Positions 44,741 through 56,802 of a DNA stretch of 64,000 nucleotides are shown here, one piece after another. The notes under the pieces were generated by a model. The model made no database searches. It was not told the DNA's origin and saw nothing but the letters and a program-made list of their open reading frames with translations. The stretch is from Collybia mongolica (Eukaryota; Basidiomycota; Agaricomycetes; Agaricales; Clitocybaceae). The first letter of the stretch is position 1. Every line of letters starts with the position of its first letter. Position numbers and translations under genes: made by a program. The DNA lies in NCBI GenBank assembly GCA_013420905.1, contig JAAXNY010000016.1:806001-870000 (forward strand), read 5' to 3'.

Positions 44741-46262
44741 ATGTCAATGCTTAAAGCATTGAAGACTATTGTGCCCTCCCACAGACATATCAATCCACAA
44801 CAGATCTTTCACACTCTCAATCTCACACTTGTTCTGCAAAATCTGTTCTGGATTGAAACACGATTGGCAATGCAGCCACGTGACAGTGGCATTGAAGCAA
44901 AAACCACCACAAAACATCGTCGGGACCATATCAGAAAACCAGTCCCCATCACACGTCACCTCATCAATCTAGCATTCAAAATATATCAGGATGCTAACTA
45001 CAAAAATGAGCTCCTTGTTCAGGCTGATAGATATGCCAACTTTGTCCGCAGTGGAACTGAGGCAACAACAATCATTCAGCTAGTTCATTCTTTATCTGGG
45101 GAGAAAGATGTCACATACCATCTTGGCTTTGGGAAATTTTACAGGTCCTATAAGTCTTCAGTTCCTAAGGAGGATGAGCCATGGATCCTGCCTGCACACC
45201 CCCGGAGTAGTCCGGCCCCGGATGCACGGACAGTAGAACCGGAGCCCCCGCTTAAGGTGGTAGAACACCGCTTCCGGATTCTCATCATTGGGCGTGCCAA
45301 CGCCGGAAAGACAACTATCCTCAACAAGATTTGTTATACAACTGATGATCCGGTTGTTTACGACAATAATAAGAAAAGGGTAAGTTGACAGTAAAGGTCG
45401 AGGTTCAATTTACCACTAATGATAGATATAATAGGTTGACACCTCCAGTATAGAGCCCTCAGCATACGTATGCTAACTTATACTCGAACGTCTGTATCAG
45501 ATTGGCTCACACTATTACTCACAGCGTGGACTCCATAACATCGAGAATGAGATAGCGTTCAAAAGTCACCCCTCATTCGTCTTCCATGACTCGCTCGGCT
45601 TTGAAGCTGGCGCAGCTGATGAAACCAATAAAGTGTGGGCATTCATATCTGAGCGTGCAAAGGCGAAGGACGCCAAGATTGATGTTATCTGGTGTGTAAC
45701 GTATTTTGACCCATGAAAACTGAAGTTAATTATGCACGATGTACGCCGGAAAGGTATTGCATTCCAATGGACGACAATCGCCCCATAACATATAATGAAA
45801 AGCGATACTTCTCTGAAGTGGGCACAGGCAACGGTAATGATCATATCGGGACAACCAGGAGAAATGTACCTAACCACCTGACAGTTCCCGTTGTAGCCGT
45901 GTTTACCAAGTCTGAAGCACTCGAAATGAAGGCAATTGAGATCCTGGAAGACGAGGGATATGACTATGATGAAGCTATTGAGAGAGCACCAAAATACGTC
46001 GAGGAAAATCTAAAGGGTGTTGTTCATCGCGAATTCGAGAAAATGAAATATCCACCGCGAGGACACGTCTATTTGAAAGGCAAGTAAACGTCCTGAGATC
46101 ATTCGCATAATGGTGCTAAATCCTTTCTTAGAACTGGACAAGCCGTATACAAACTGTCAAGAATTACTGGAGTGCACGGCAAATGTGCTTGGCTACAACT
46201 CCCTAGCAGATTTAAATAACGCAGTACAGCGAGAGAGTTCGGAAACTGCGCCGGAGCCCTAG
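44741..46262 (+). CDS. P-loop G-domain protein, copy 2
   Basis: Paralog of the gene at 28378-29482, in the opposite orientation. The N-terminus from ATG 44741 is longer (about 180 residues before the P-loop GRANAGKTT), and the true start is uncertain. Exons then match copy 1: VDTSSIEPSAY as a tiny exon, RGLHNIENEI...FVFHDSLGFEAG, IDVIWYCIPMDDNRP, YFSEVGTGN, VPVVAVFTKSEALEMK, and KELDKPYTNCQELLEC to TAG at 46260-46262. The intron before ELDKP appears to use a GC donor (gcaagt). G4 is TKSE, again Glu in place of Asp. The C-terminus is shorter and lacks the STQQ block. The expanded family and adjacency to another G-domain gene suggest a local cluster. Confidence 0.7.
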
Positions 46263-46264
46263 AT

Positions 46265-46766
46265 TCATTAGTCGTTTCGTGGATGGACGGGCGTGGAACA
46301 GACTTGCAAAAAAGACCGTCTTGTATCGATTGATGTATGTACGATGAGTGAGGGCGATTTAACAATATTGTGTCTGTCAAAGCACACGTCGTATTGACCG
46401 AAATTCTTGAGGTCTTGGTGTAAGTAGTATCAGGACTCCATCAATATGTCCATTTGCTGAACAGTTGCGCCGGTGGATATAAGTCCCCCTGCGGTAGATG
46501 GCTGAACTTTGGTTCTCATACGTGCCTTTAATGCTATACACCCGTTCTTAGTTACGTTCATCTTCACACCAGTTTCGTCGATAACACGTCAATATCCACC
46601 AAGGACTAGGGTGACTTACAACAGCGAAGACAGAATATATGCGCATTTTTTGTGATCAGAGACTAACAGTCAAAATAATATTCGCTAGTTCACGACGCCA
46701 AGAGAAGTAACAAAAGGATAAAAGGATACATAGTGGTAAACAGACAATTTTAATCGACAAGAAAGT
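46265..46766. other. Intergenic
   Basis: No gene seen. It should contain 3' ends of convergent genes. Confidence 0.4.
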
Positions 46767-49260
46767 TTATAACGGGTCGGTCTGGATGGGTCCGACCTGG
46801 CCACCCTTAGCGGCAGTCGGGGTGAAGGTGTGCCAGCGGTCGTTGAAGCGAACATCTGCGACAGGACATCAACCACTGAAGAACGATCCTAAGTTATAAT
46901 ACGTACCCAATGGTCGACCACCATACATATACTGCTGGAATTTTGCTATAAAAATGGGTCAGTGGGTTGGGGCCCAGGACAGCGCGTAAATGGCTCACCA
47001 ATAGCGGTTTCAGCCTCTCCGATTTGGGCAAACTGCACGACACCGCACCCCTTAGAGCGGGTCCCATCGAAAAGAATCTCTGCCAACTCGACTTGGCCGG
47101 TGGTTTCGAACAGTTCGACCAAGTCTTCGTTCGCGGTGGACCACGGAAGCTAGCGTCCACGGTCAATAACGACCCATGCATCAGGTTAGAGGATTATACG
47201 CACATTGCGAACCATGATCTGCTGGCTCGGCTCAGCTTCGGCGTACGTGGGACCAGACGGGTACCCTCCAGCCGCAGCACCACTGTACCCATGACCTCCT
47301 CCACCTCCGCCACCGTAGCCGTCCATCCTCAAACCGCTACCACCATGAGCAGCCTGTTGATCAGGACCAGAGTAATCGGCGTAAAGATCCTGATTAGAGA
47401 AATCACGACCTGTACCCGCCTGTCCCCCATAGCCACCACGGAAGCCACCTCTGAATCCGCCCCGTAGGCCTCTGCCTCCCAGGCCACGAGGAGCTCCACG
47501 GAAGCCGCCGCGGAAGCCTCCAGCGCCCGAAAGCCCAGCATAACGATCCTGAAATACAGTTGAATATAGTAAAGACGACTGGGATGTACACTCACCTCTC
47601 GAACCTCAAGGGTACGGCCGTACCAGTCAAAACCGTGGTACATGCCTAGATGTAATGAATGAGTATGGAATGTATGGTACGCATACAGGAGCCCTCACTG
47701 ATCGCCTGTTGTGCATCCTTGGGAGTTTCAAAGACAACAGTGCCTGAACCCTTGGGTCGGCCGTCCGCACCTATGTTGATATCTGCTCTGATAATATTAC
47801 CAGCGGTTCGGAATAGATCCTTGAGATCTTGCCAGCCGGCTTGGTAGGGCAGCTGAGAGCCGGAAAAGATGATATGTCAGAAATGATCACACTAAATGCA
47901 ATAATCATACTTACATTGCCAACATAGAGTTGATTTCCAGGATTTGATTGTGTCCCAAAGTAATTGTGCGAGGGAGGACGAGGAGGGGGTGCAGCATGCA
48001 AGCCCTGACCGGCCATCGCCATACCTATTTTACCGGGGACAGGAGTCGCACCAAATCGAGCTTCATTTTCCCGGTCCTGGATACCGTTAAGGTGTGTAAA
48101 ATACCATGAAGTCAGTACACTCACTTCTCTGATAAACACGGGTCGCCCAAGAAGCGGTTGCTCCGAAAGTTCGCGAATTGCACGTTGTGAATCTTCTTGT
48201 GAGGCGAATTCGACAATGCTGAGTAATCCGTGAGGAAATGTGTAAACGTGAATGGATGAGATACACTTACCCGCATCCCTTAGATACTCCAGTAGGCGTG
48301 ACGAGTACTTCGGCGAATAGGACCTCACCAGCTGCCAACCCCAAAAAAAACTTCCATCAATATCCTCTCGACAACTCAGCCATTCCGACAATCAAAAAAC
48401 TAAAAATAACACGCTCTTCCTTGCCACAAGCTCAAGCTCCAGTTTATCGGAACACCGCCTGTGCGCGCGCTTTGGAAAGAAAACTCCACATCGTCCAGCA
48501 CGCCTTTGCTGCCCCCTTTGAAGATATCACAAAAAACTAATCTGAGATTCCCCCACCCACCTCCCCTCATGAATTCCATTAGGTCCCTGTACTTGACGTC
48601 GTAACTGAGGTTGCCGACGTAGACCCTGTTTTCTCTCTTGCTGATCTTGGCAAATTCGACGGCTTCCTCGTGTTCTGCGTTCATGGGTCCTCCGAGAGAC
48701 CGTGCGAAAGTATCCACAGTCTTACGATCGCGGCTCCTTGAACGGGTTCGCGAACGAGTCCGTGAACGGGTCCGAGACCTGGAACGGCGACGTGTGCGAC
48801 GGGGCGAGGCGGATCGACGTCTGGAGCGGGAACGGCTCCGAGTACGCGAGCGCTTGCGACGCTGATTTTCGAATGAGTTCTGAACCCGGAAAAGGGCGAA
48901 GGAAAAGTGGCAAATTGACTCACATCGCTGCCGTTACGCCGATCAGGTTCCCAGTGGTCACCTCCGCCCCTTCTGGAGCGTCCTGTTGAGCGTAATTTTG
49001 TTAAAAGATTTTGATGAGACATTTGGGAGAAAAGTCGAACCAGTGTCACGCCTATCAGACCGGTGGTCCCTGTCTTTATCGCGATCCCTTCGGCTGTCTT
49101 TGTCGCGGTCGTGGTCGCGGTCTCTGTCCCTATCCTTATCACGGTCATAGTCACGATCCCTATCCCTTTCACGGTCTCGGTCACGTTCTCTGCCGCTGCT
49201 CACAGGTACAATGATTCCCTTCTCCTCGTTGTCATCCTTGTTCTTCATATCGACGTCCAT
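46767..49260 (-). CDS. Three-RRM SR-type RNA-binding protein (Gbp2/Hrb1-like)
   Basis: A nuclear mRNA-binding protein, probably in mRNA maturation or export by analogy with yeast Gbp2/Hrb1. Twelve exons (49260-49041, 48982-48924, 48861-48561, 48331-48271, 48218-48125, 48076-47915, 47852-47699, 47645-47596, 47548-47204, 47149-46999, 46945-46907, 46855-46767) sum to 1,725 nt, 574 residues in frame. An Arg/Asp repeat region (about 24-70) and an Arg/Ser region (94-140) precede RRM1 (RVYVGNLSYDV near 170; RNP1-like SKGCGIVEF), RRM2 (QLYVGNLPYQAG near 294; RPKGSGTVVF), a Gly/Arg-rich GFRGG linker (about 370-470) and RRM3 (QIMVRNLPWST near 478; SKGCGVVQF). The C-terminus is VGPIQTDPL. Intact. Confidence 0.88.
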
Positions 49261-49469
49261 GGTGTGTTTCTTGAACCTTGAAGTGAATTAGAGGACGGAA
49301 AATGGGTAAGTTAAAGGAAGGGTGTTGATGGAGCTGGAAGGGTGTTAAAGACCGGCACTTGCTGACTCAATACTTTTTTTTTTCACAAGGTCTGTGTGTG
49401 GGAAACGCGGAGTTTGAATTTAAGTCGAGCGAAAACAAAATTTCAAAAAGAATTCGTCATGTACGTATG

Positions 49470-49882
49470 TCAATTGCAACTTCGCAACGTGACCCCATTT
49501 TTCATGCTTTCTCTTAAGACACGAAGTTCGCTGTGGCTCCCATCATGCTTGCGGCGACGAAGTGCGTTGGATCGATTGGGTGGGCCGAAGATGGCTGCAC
49601 CATCTTCGACATCAGACGTGGGAGGTGTAGCAGCCAAGGGAGCGGCCTCTGCGTCCAGCGAGAATAAGAATGTGTGATGCTCTGAGCTATCACTAAATTT
49701 CTCCTAGATCCGAACACCTGTCAATAAGATAATATTGGTAAAGGCGTTGTGATACTCACCAATATGGCCAATGCAGCCAATTTCTTTTGTACAGCAAGAA
49801 TGGTGTGAGCAGTATACTCTGCAGAGCCGGGCCACGGGGTGGGGGAGCCTGATTCGGATATGGTAGTGGTTGTTACTGGCAT
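49470..49882 (-). CDS. Small hypothetical protein, two exons
   Basis: Not recognised. Exons 49882-49760 and 49703-49470 give 118 residues if the intron runs from gtgagt to the tctag at 49704. Residues 24-41 form a hydrophobic helix (YTAHTILAVQKKLAALAI); residues 60-80 are acidic (PPTSDVEDGAAIFG); a basic patch RSNALRRRK follows. An alternative acceptor 14 nt earlier gives another frame, so the second exon is tentative. It lies 210 bp upstream of the RNA-binding protein gene, same strand. Confidence 0.45.
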
Positions 49883-49889
49883 TGGTTCA

Positions 49890-51040
49890 AGTGTTTGGTT
49901 GTTACGGTGAAATAGGGCTTGTTGAGGGGCTGAGAGAATGCAGCAGCTTATAAACAATAAGCAGCTGAGATTTGAATATAAAAATTGGAGACAGAAACAA
50001 ATGAATGATCTAAGATGCGGAGAGGAAAACTGTGAGGCGACGGGATGCCATAATGAGGCGCAACAATGCCTGTATTGTTGCCTCAACAGACATGGCGCGA
50101 AAAGGTATAGATCTTTCTCTGTATTTGCAGTCTGTATTTATAAATAGATAAGATCGTAGCGGCTGGAGTCGTAACTGATGGTACATCCCCCTTCCACAAG
50201 GCCGCGAGTTTGAATATTCTTTGTAGTAAGATTCTATTACGACAATTTTTCCAACAGCCTGCCACATGCATTGAATAACAGATTAACGCCAACCAAATGT
50301 GCAGCTTTACGTGGGCATGGCGTGGGTTTCGGTGGCAATGCAACAATACAGCAATCGAGCTCTTTCCTGCAGAGTTCACGAAATCCCACCTCCAGAAAAA
50401 AGAGATATACCTGCAGTTTAGCTCAACCGCTGGACTTACTAACATACGATCGCTTTTTTTCCTTCAATTTTCACTAGAAGCATCTAGAAGCAGCTACTCG
50501 AGTTGCTCTTGTAACGTAGCCGGGCTAACCTTGTTTTCATTTTATTCCATGACTCTTCCTAAATGGAAATCTGATTAGATAAACCCTCTTGGAATCGTCG
50601 AAGACTTTCTGATAGAGGAATTGTGTGGTCCAATTTTGCCTTTATCTCTTCTTTCCGTCCGCACAATTCTATTGGGCACTTGGTCTCATTTGAAAGGAAG
50701 ATACAATTTCCCTATCTTCAACCACTGGTACCGCTCTGGGGCCCTATTACGACAGTGGTTGTTTTATTTCCAATACAAATCTCAACCTAGAGCCGTTCGG
50801 CTTGGACTCTGTGTTGGTGCCATCTCAGAATGGACATCCATATACAAACGGGGTTTGAAGATGGGGCCCAAGGCATAAACCCTCCTGGTTCTGGCGTACG
50901 ACGTCTACGCGTCCCACGTTATCGCGCTGCTTCCCAACAAAGACGATGTACATAATGCTGGAGTGGTGCAACGGGTCAAGCAGCCGCCGGCACACGTGCG
51001 CACAGTGCCGCACATGCCAGTGCACACAACGGCACCAACG
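49890..51040. other. Intergenic
   Basis: No supported gene. GTGGCAATGCAACAATA-type sequences and a poor tRNA B-box-like GAGTTTGAAT at about 50209 are present, without a cloverleaf. The stretch 50950-51050 is rich in short CA/CG repeats. Confidence 0.35.
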
Positions 51041-51048
51041 AGTCACCG

Positions 51049-51410
51049 CACACGTTCAGCCTCCAGGTCAATTTTTCAGGTTTGGAACGCGAGCCCTGGG
51101 GATGTTACGTTACAGTGGCGCGGGTGCTGCGTAGCTTTTCTGACACAAGAATGCTGATCCCTCCCGCTGCAACTTTTGGCGATCCTCCAGGGAAGCAATG
51201 CGGCAAATAGGGCTCGAACCTTTTTCCACACACGTTCAGCCTCCAGGTCGATTTTTCAGGTTTGGAACATGAGGCCCAGGGATGTTACATTACAGTGGCG
51301 TGGGCACTGCATAGCTTTTCTGACAGAAGAATGCCGATCCCTCCCGCTGCAACTTTTGGCAATCCTCCAGGGAAACAATGCAGCAGGTAGGGATCGGGCC
51401 ATTTTTGCAA
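51049..51410 (+). repeat. 180-bp tandem duplication upstream of recombinase gene
   Basis: Two units of about 180 bp start at 51049 and 51229. Each begins with CACACGTTCAGCCTCCAGGT and includes CTTTTCTGACA and CCCTCCCGCTGCAACTTTTG. They differ at roughly one base in ten, with several C/T and G/A differences. Confidence 0.85.
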
Positions 51411-51807
51411 AAGCCTCCTCTGACACCAGACTCGAATTGGACTCGGTATTTCCTGCATAAGACTCAAATGATCGCGTTCCTTTTCGCTCGGTCATCACAA
51501 ATTCCCACTGCTCCGAATTTCCAGCAAACCCTGTCACACACGGCACGCTGCGGATTTTTTTTGTGATGCGTCTTTATCCCGCTCATGCTTGAGTCTAATA
51601 ACCGAATGCTTTGGAAACAAAACCAGAATCCACAAGCGGCGCTCTAGCAGCCTTTTTTCAAAAATATTTTTTTCAGAAAAATAAGCTACAGCCCAAACTA
51701 ATTCACATATGTTAAATCCTACCTATAAAGCTGGGGAGTGGGCATACCTTGACTGAAGCCCCAACTTGAATAACCCTCCTGCTTGCTCTTCTCCAACAGT
51801 TTTCCCA

Positions 51808-53299
51808 ATGTCAACAGTAGAGAGGGCCTTTTATCTACATAACGCCATCCAAGGCGTCCTACATCATGGTCTGTGGCTAGGTGAACTGGACAATGAGGGA
51901 GGAGTAGAGGATTTTGACTCTGACGACAAGGATGAAGTTGAAGAAGATGGCATTACGGCGCTGGACGTCACACACATCCAGCAACAATCAGTGGCAATCT
52001 CCCAGGGTACAATTCATGAATATCAAGGCCTAGTCGATGCCTTCCGCAGGTACTACAAAATGCACTTTCCTGCCGAGGACCCTTTTGCAGAGGATTTGTC
52101 TGCGTGGCTACCCCTTTATATTATAGGATGGATAATGGCTGAGTAAATCGCTGTTTTTCCGTTGTGATTGACATCTACTGATCATTTTGAAAACACAGAT
52201 GCGACGACACCAACCCCGATGGCTCAGCCAAGCCTCACGACCAAATTTGTGCAGGATTCATGCACGCCCAAAAGATGCGAGTGGCCTTGGCCTACGAATA
52301 CAAATCTTCATTTCAATGGGCGGATATGAATTGGGTCCCCAGAAAGGACGATGGTACCTGTAGGGGAAACCCTACAAAGTCGATTCTCCTGCGAAATTAC
52401 ATGACATCATTGAAAAAGAGAAAGGTCAGACCGCTGTATCTACCATCTGCGCTAGACGCTCACCTGTAGCTGGTAGAGGCTTGCAGGAGAAATCCCCTTG
52501 AGCTCAAAGGCCTTGACCGTGGAAGATTTACAAGCAATCTATCACAACATGATAAGGCATAAAGATCAGCCAGGTTACCTCAAACAAGCACTGATCCAAA
52601 CGACGTCGGTTTTAGGCTTTATCTGCTTGCTTAGAATTGACGAAGTCCTGTCGCTTCATTGCACCAACATAAGCTATGTTGATCATTCGGATACCGCCTT
52701 TGCAATCACATTAAAAAAGCGGAAAACCAAACAAACAGGAGGTTCGGTTTCAAAATCGATTCCCATATATATGTATTGACTGACAGCCTTGTAGGTGTCA
52801 GGCCATTTGTCCTCTACATGCTGCCGCCCGAAGATGCCCATTTATGCCCGGTGAGGGCATTGAAAAATTGGATTGACGTGGGAGGATTCGCTGGCGGTGG
52901 TTACCTGTTCCGGTCCGTGTGGAAAGGAGACAAGCTATCTGGCAAAGATGCTCCTATAGTGAGTTTGTGTGCACAGTCATATCAGTCTGCCCTCATCACC
53001 TTTCTTAGTGCCATGCTGCTTGGCTTGACGCCTTTCGCAACAAGCTCCTGGATGTTGGTCATGACTCCGAACCGTACGGCAGTCACAGCCTCCGGCGTGG
53101 AGGTGCCCAATGGCTGGCCCATCATAAAGGCTGGACTGTGCACAAGATATGCGACTGGGGTGGGTGGGTATTTGACAAAAATTTCACTACCCTGTTCAAG
53201 TATCTTTTCTCGGAAAACGATAACCCGCTTGAGCCAAGGGAGGATTTCATGAATCCTGATCGCCGGAATGATAGGCTCTGTTTGTATTGCTATCGTTAG
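51808..53299 (+). CDS. Tyrosine recombinase (Crypton-like), five exons
   Basis: A DNA breaking-rejoining enzyme of the phage-integrase fold. Exons 51808-52142, 52199-52424, 52477-52741, 52795-52958 and 53009-53299 sum to 1,281 nt, 426 residues, with no break. Motifs: box I Arg in ICLLRIDEVLSL, then GGYLFRSV, box II in SHSLRRGGAQWLAHHKGW (H..R), CDWGGW, and a candidate nucleophile Tyr in FTTLFKYLF, all in the usual order. The N-terminal 120 residues are acidic and helical, as in fungal Crypton-type recombinases. An AG just upstream (51799) allows another 5' exon. Duplicated segments on both sides suggest a mobile or formerly mobile unit; a domesticated host gene is the alternative. Confidence 0.75.
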
Positions 53300-54175
53300 G
53301 TGCTACTGCCCCGAAGCCATCAAGCACACCCATCCATGCCGGTAGATTTGAAAATGAAAAATGCACATAGCACATTGGACTTTGGATGTATTCTCGAAAC
53401 GTAGTAGGCGTAAACATTTTTCCAGCCCTCCTCCTTAGAGTATTTTGTAACAAGGCGACCGCGAGTTGAATGGTACCATCATAAATTTTCACATGCCTTC
53501 CAAGCTTTGCCAACTTCGGTGCTGCGAATATATTACTAGAGGGCAAAGTCGCGGGCAGTGGACGGCCGTTAGGCGAGCTGGGAGTAGCACAGGCGCTGTG
53601 CACAGAAATTTTGGGCCCCGTGGGTTACGGGCTTGTGTATATGAAGACGGCTGGGACATTTCTGCGTGCGATCTTTCGGCGTTGTGTGGGATGGTGGGGC
53701 TTGCATCAGGGCTGCTGTTGTATGTGAGTGGGTGGACATGCAGTGGTAGGCGAGGATGAGGGGGAAGACGCAGACAATTCAGGGCTAGCTAGAGATGCTG
53801 GGGGGAGTGGCAAGTGTGAAACAGACCATACCCTACAGTTTGAAGTTGATCGAATTCCTCAGTTCTCAATCGGTGTACAAAGATGGAGCCAGTAGCACAA
53901 CTCAGGAATATATGGGCTTTGCATTGTGAGGGGCAATTCGTGGAGAGTGAAGAGAAAATTACACTAACTTCCATCGATTTTCCAGCGTGTTACAGACGAC
54001 TCGCGCGGGCTGAACTGCTGCTATTCTCGTCGCAATCGTCGTCACGCCCGGGCACGGAAGGCTTCTCACAATCAGGTTTCTTGATCAGAACGCGGGGTCT
54101 GAAAGTACACGGTTGGTCAATTTAGAAGAACGCTGGACAGAGCTACCATCGATATTGAAGGAGGAGGCGTGGACA
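53300..54175. other. Spacer downstream of recombinase gene
   Basis: No recognised gene. An open frame of 80 codons at 53883 has no known motif. Confidence 0.35.
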
Positions 54176-54177
54176 GG

Positions 54178-54396
54178 GAGCCTCACCCATGGGCACATGA
54201 CGGCTCATCCAGCCAGCACCCCCACCCCCAGGGGCTGCGCACGCCGGCTTGGGTGTTTCCAGAGGGCCCACCCCTGCCGTCACCTACCGCCCCATGAAAC
54301 AAAAATTATGTGGCCTGGTTGTATCCGCATGCGCCTTCCCGTACGCCCACCGTATAGGCTTCCAAGTCCCAGTAAGGCCCGTAGCGTGCCACATGC
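54178..54396 (+). repeat. Direct repeat, copy 1 (about 218 bp)
   Basis: Begins GAGCCTCACCCATGGGCACA and ends near GTAAGGCCCGTAGCG. Matches 54617-54832 with scattered substitutions; offset 439 bp. Confidence 0.85.
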
Positions 54397-54616
54397 GGCG
54401 AGACGGCACGCGTTAGGTATGGGCGCAAGTGATTGGATCATTTCCAAATTTAGTTGTTTGGGTTGTGTTGCTATTGTTTTCGCCGATCCAACAAAGCCTT
54501 GTTGATTTTTTTCATCAGCCGCACAGCCGGCTGCTCCCCCCTCCACAAACATGCGTCCCTCGCCCATCTCTGTGCATGCCAAAAGCGGGCAACTGTTGCT
54601 GGTGTAGCTGTACGGC

Positions 54617-54832
54617 GAGCCTCACCCATGGGCACATGGCGGCTCATCCAGCCAGCGCCCCCACCCGCAGTGGCTATGCGCGCCGGCTTGGGTGTTTCCG
54701 GAGGGCCCGCTCCGGTGGTCGCCCATTGCCCCATGGAACAAAATTTATGCGGCCTGGCGGTATCCGCATGCACCTTCCCGTATGCCCGCCATATAGGCTT
54801 CCAATTCCCAGTAAGGCCCGTAGCGCCCCCGT
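54617..54832 (+). repeat. Direct repeat, copy 2 (about 216 bp)
   Basis: Second copy of the segment at 54178-54396, same orientation. The 220 bp between copies is not repeated. Confidence 0.85.
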
Positions 54833-55092
54833 TTCTGTCATCTCTATCCTAATTGCCCCCCCAGGCTCAAAACTAATTGCAACGTCTGCGCTACCAGTTG
54901 ATGGAAATCCTGAGGCAGCAAGGTTGGAGAGCGGGCAGAGGTCGGCTTCGCCTATTAAGCTCAACTTCGGAATTTGAGTCGTCACTAGGTACCGAGAAGT
55001 ATGGTGGCTAGCGCTAGCTGGGTGACGTCGCCTTGGACATTAGAACCTGCACACACCCGGTAGTTCTTGATGCGCTACCCTGCGTAAAGCCC

Positions 55093-55295
55093 GAAATGGT
55101 AGCATTGGCCAGTGCGAAATTGCTCAGGATGTGAAGTCGGTCAATGAGGCCACTTCGAAGTATGCTAAGGAAGAGTTTGGTGAAGGGTTTGGCAGGGCGT
55201 TTACATACAAAAAGAATGGGAAGGATATCACATTGTCCAACCCAGCTGCCATTGCATGTCAGTTTGAGAGAATTGCAGCAGCCCATTCCACTTAG
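55093..55295 (+). pseudogene. Unrecognised coding remnant
   Basis: A frame ending at TAG 55293-55295 reads GQCEIAQDVKSVNEATSKYA and later GKDITLSNPAAIACQFERI. Composition looks protein-like, but there is no start and no family I can name. Confidence 0.3.
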
Positions 55296-55299
55296 AGCG

Positions 55300-55720
55300 T
55301 TGACATTGTAGCATTACTACATAGATGTTTGTGTACCATAGCTATGTACCTTTGCACCGTACCCGACTCCTCAGCCCTCCCAAACCCTTCATACCGTACA
55401 AAATAGCAAAGCTATATCCAAAAATAAAAACAAAAAAGAACGCTCACAATGTTAAGAGAGGAAATAGGACGCGCCCAAACCCAGGTGAGACGTCCTGTCA
55501 CCCAGACGTACTGGCTCTGCGCCATGTGTCGCTCCAGAACCTGGTCCCTTCCGAGCAGAATTTGACCCAAAGGCTACCGCCGGCTGGCGGGCCGGGCTTT
55601 ACTTACATAACAACGTGGCCTCGCAATTCTTTCCACAGGGAAATATTACACAAAATCCCATGTTCCAGCGTCCTAGTCTGCTCTAAGTAATTGGATTTTT
55701 TTGATATCTAAATATTCGGT
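55300..55720. other. Intergenic
   Basis: No supported gene; contains the promoter region for the nuclease relic. Confidence 0.35.
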
Positions 55721-55723
55721 ATA

Positions 55724-56493
55724 ATGGGTATCCCAGGTTTGTGGAACGTTTGTACATGTCGTTTGAGGGTGTGAAGCAAACTCACTAATAACCTTCTCCC
55801 TGACAGGTTCTCCGACCTGCTAGCAGGACGCGTTCATTGATTGAGCTTTCCACGGCAGAGGGCTTTGAGGAGAACTCTAAAGGCCATCAGGGCTATCGAA
55901 TCAGCATTGATGCGAGCATCTGGATCTGTCAAACAGAACGCATATGGGCAGGGAAACTTAGCCTGGCCTTGAGAACGCTCTTCTTCCGCTGTGCAAAGTT
56001 GATATGCTCTCCCTTTCTGCCCCTATTTGTATTCGATGGACCCATGAGGCCCAGCTTCAAGAGGGGAAAGAGGGTCAATAAATAATTAAACCTGCTTGTA
56101 GTACCGGGGATGAAAGATGTGATTGAGGCCTTTGGTTTTGACTGGATCGATGTAAGTTGATGAAGCATCACTGCAATTCTAACCTACCTAAGATTATTTC
56201 GTCGCAAGGCCCCCGGGGAAGCCGAAGCTGAGCTTTCTTATATGAATCATGTGGGCATCATCGATGGTGTTCTTTCAGATGACATCAACACATTTTTGTT
56301 CGGAGCAAAGACTGTCATTCGAAAGTTAGTTCCCTACCCTGCAACGCCGAAGACGTTATTGACTTTATCTAGTTCAAGTGAGAACTTGGCAGGAAATGTC
56401 ATAGATCCGGCGCTCAACGCCGCTGGGAAAATCGACAAGGACCACACAAAAGTCTACAAACTGGCCAATATAACGTCCCACCCACGAGTTCGT
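55724..56493 (+). pseudogene. GEN1/XPG-like nuclease gene, 5' part, broken
   Basis: The start of a structure-specific 5' flap/Holliday-junction nuclease of the XPG family. MGIPGLWN at 55724 is followed by an intron (gtttgt...gacag, about 60 bp) and VLRPASRTRSLIEL. The XPG-N domain has ISIDASIWICQ and FVFDGPMRPSFKRGKRV. A TAA follows RVNK at about 56083. Downstream PGMKDVIEAFGFDWID, an intron, APGEAEAELSYMNHVGIIDG and VLSDDINTFLFGAKTVI form XPG-I with the acidic residues kept. After another intron the frame runs (DPALNAAGKIDKDHTKVYK) to 56493, where a Copia LTR begins. The rest is not in the window. The stop codon and the insertion make it a pseudogene. Confidence 0.75.
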
Positions 56494-56715
56494 TGTTGGA
56501 ATAGAGTGATCCGGCATTCACATGACATGTATGTAAAATCACATGGACATATAAAGTTTCGCATTTGTTTTTCTAACGGACTCACATATGATTTATTATT
56601 TCTATAGGAGTTATATTATTTATGTATTTATACGAACGATTATGTACATTATTTTACTATCTCAATTCACTCTTTTATTTCTCGCTCTTTCCTTCCCTTG
56701 CTGCTAAGTTCAACA
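56494..56715 (+). repeat. Copia 5' LTR
   Basis: 222 bp bounded by TGTTG and CAACA. A TATAAA at 56550-56555 can serve as promoter. Its first 36 bp are repeated at 60761-60796. Confidence 0.88.
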
Positions 56716-56730
56716 GGTTATGGGCCCCGG
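56716..56730 (+). other. Copia primer-binding site
   Basis: GGTTATGGGCCC directly after the LTR resembles the half initiator-tRNA-Met primer sites known in many Copia elements. Confidence 0.6.
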
Positions 56731-56802
56731 CCTTAATCATCTTGAACATCATTACCACGTCCATATGTCATCCATCAAACCCTGATCAAGTTGTTACGGA
56801 CC

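Noticed and set aside
48681..49184. Open frame overlapping the RNA-binding protein gene
   Set aside because: It is a shadow frame of the Arg/Asp and Arg/Ser-coding exons; RRM exons in the other frame sum to a complete protein.
56791..56802. Upstream TTG as start of Copia polyprotein
   Set aside because: An in-frame ATG follows four codons later and fits eukaryotic initiation.
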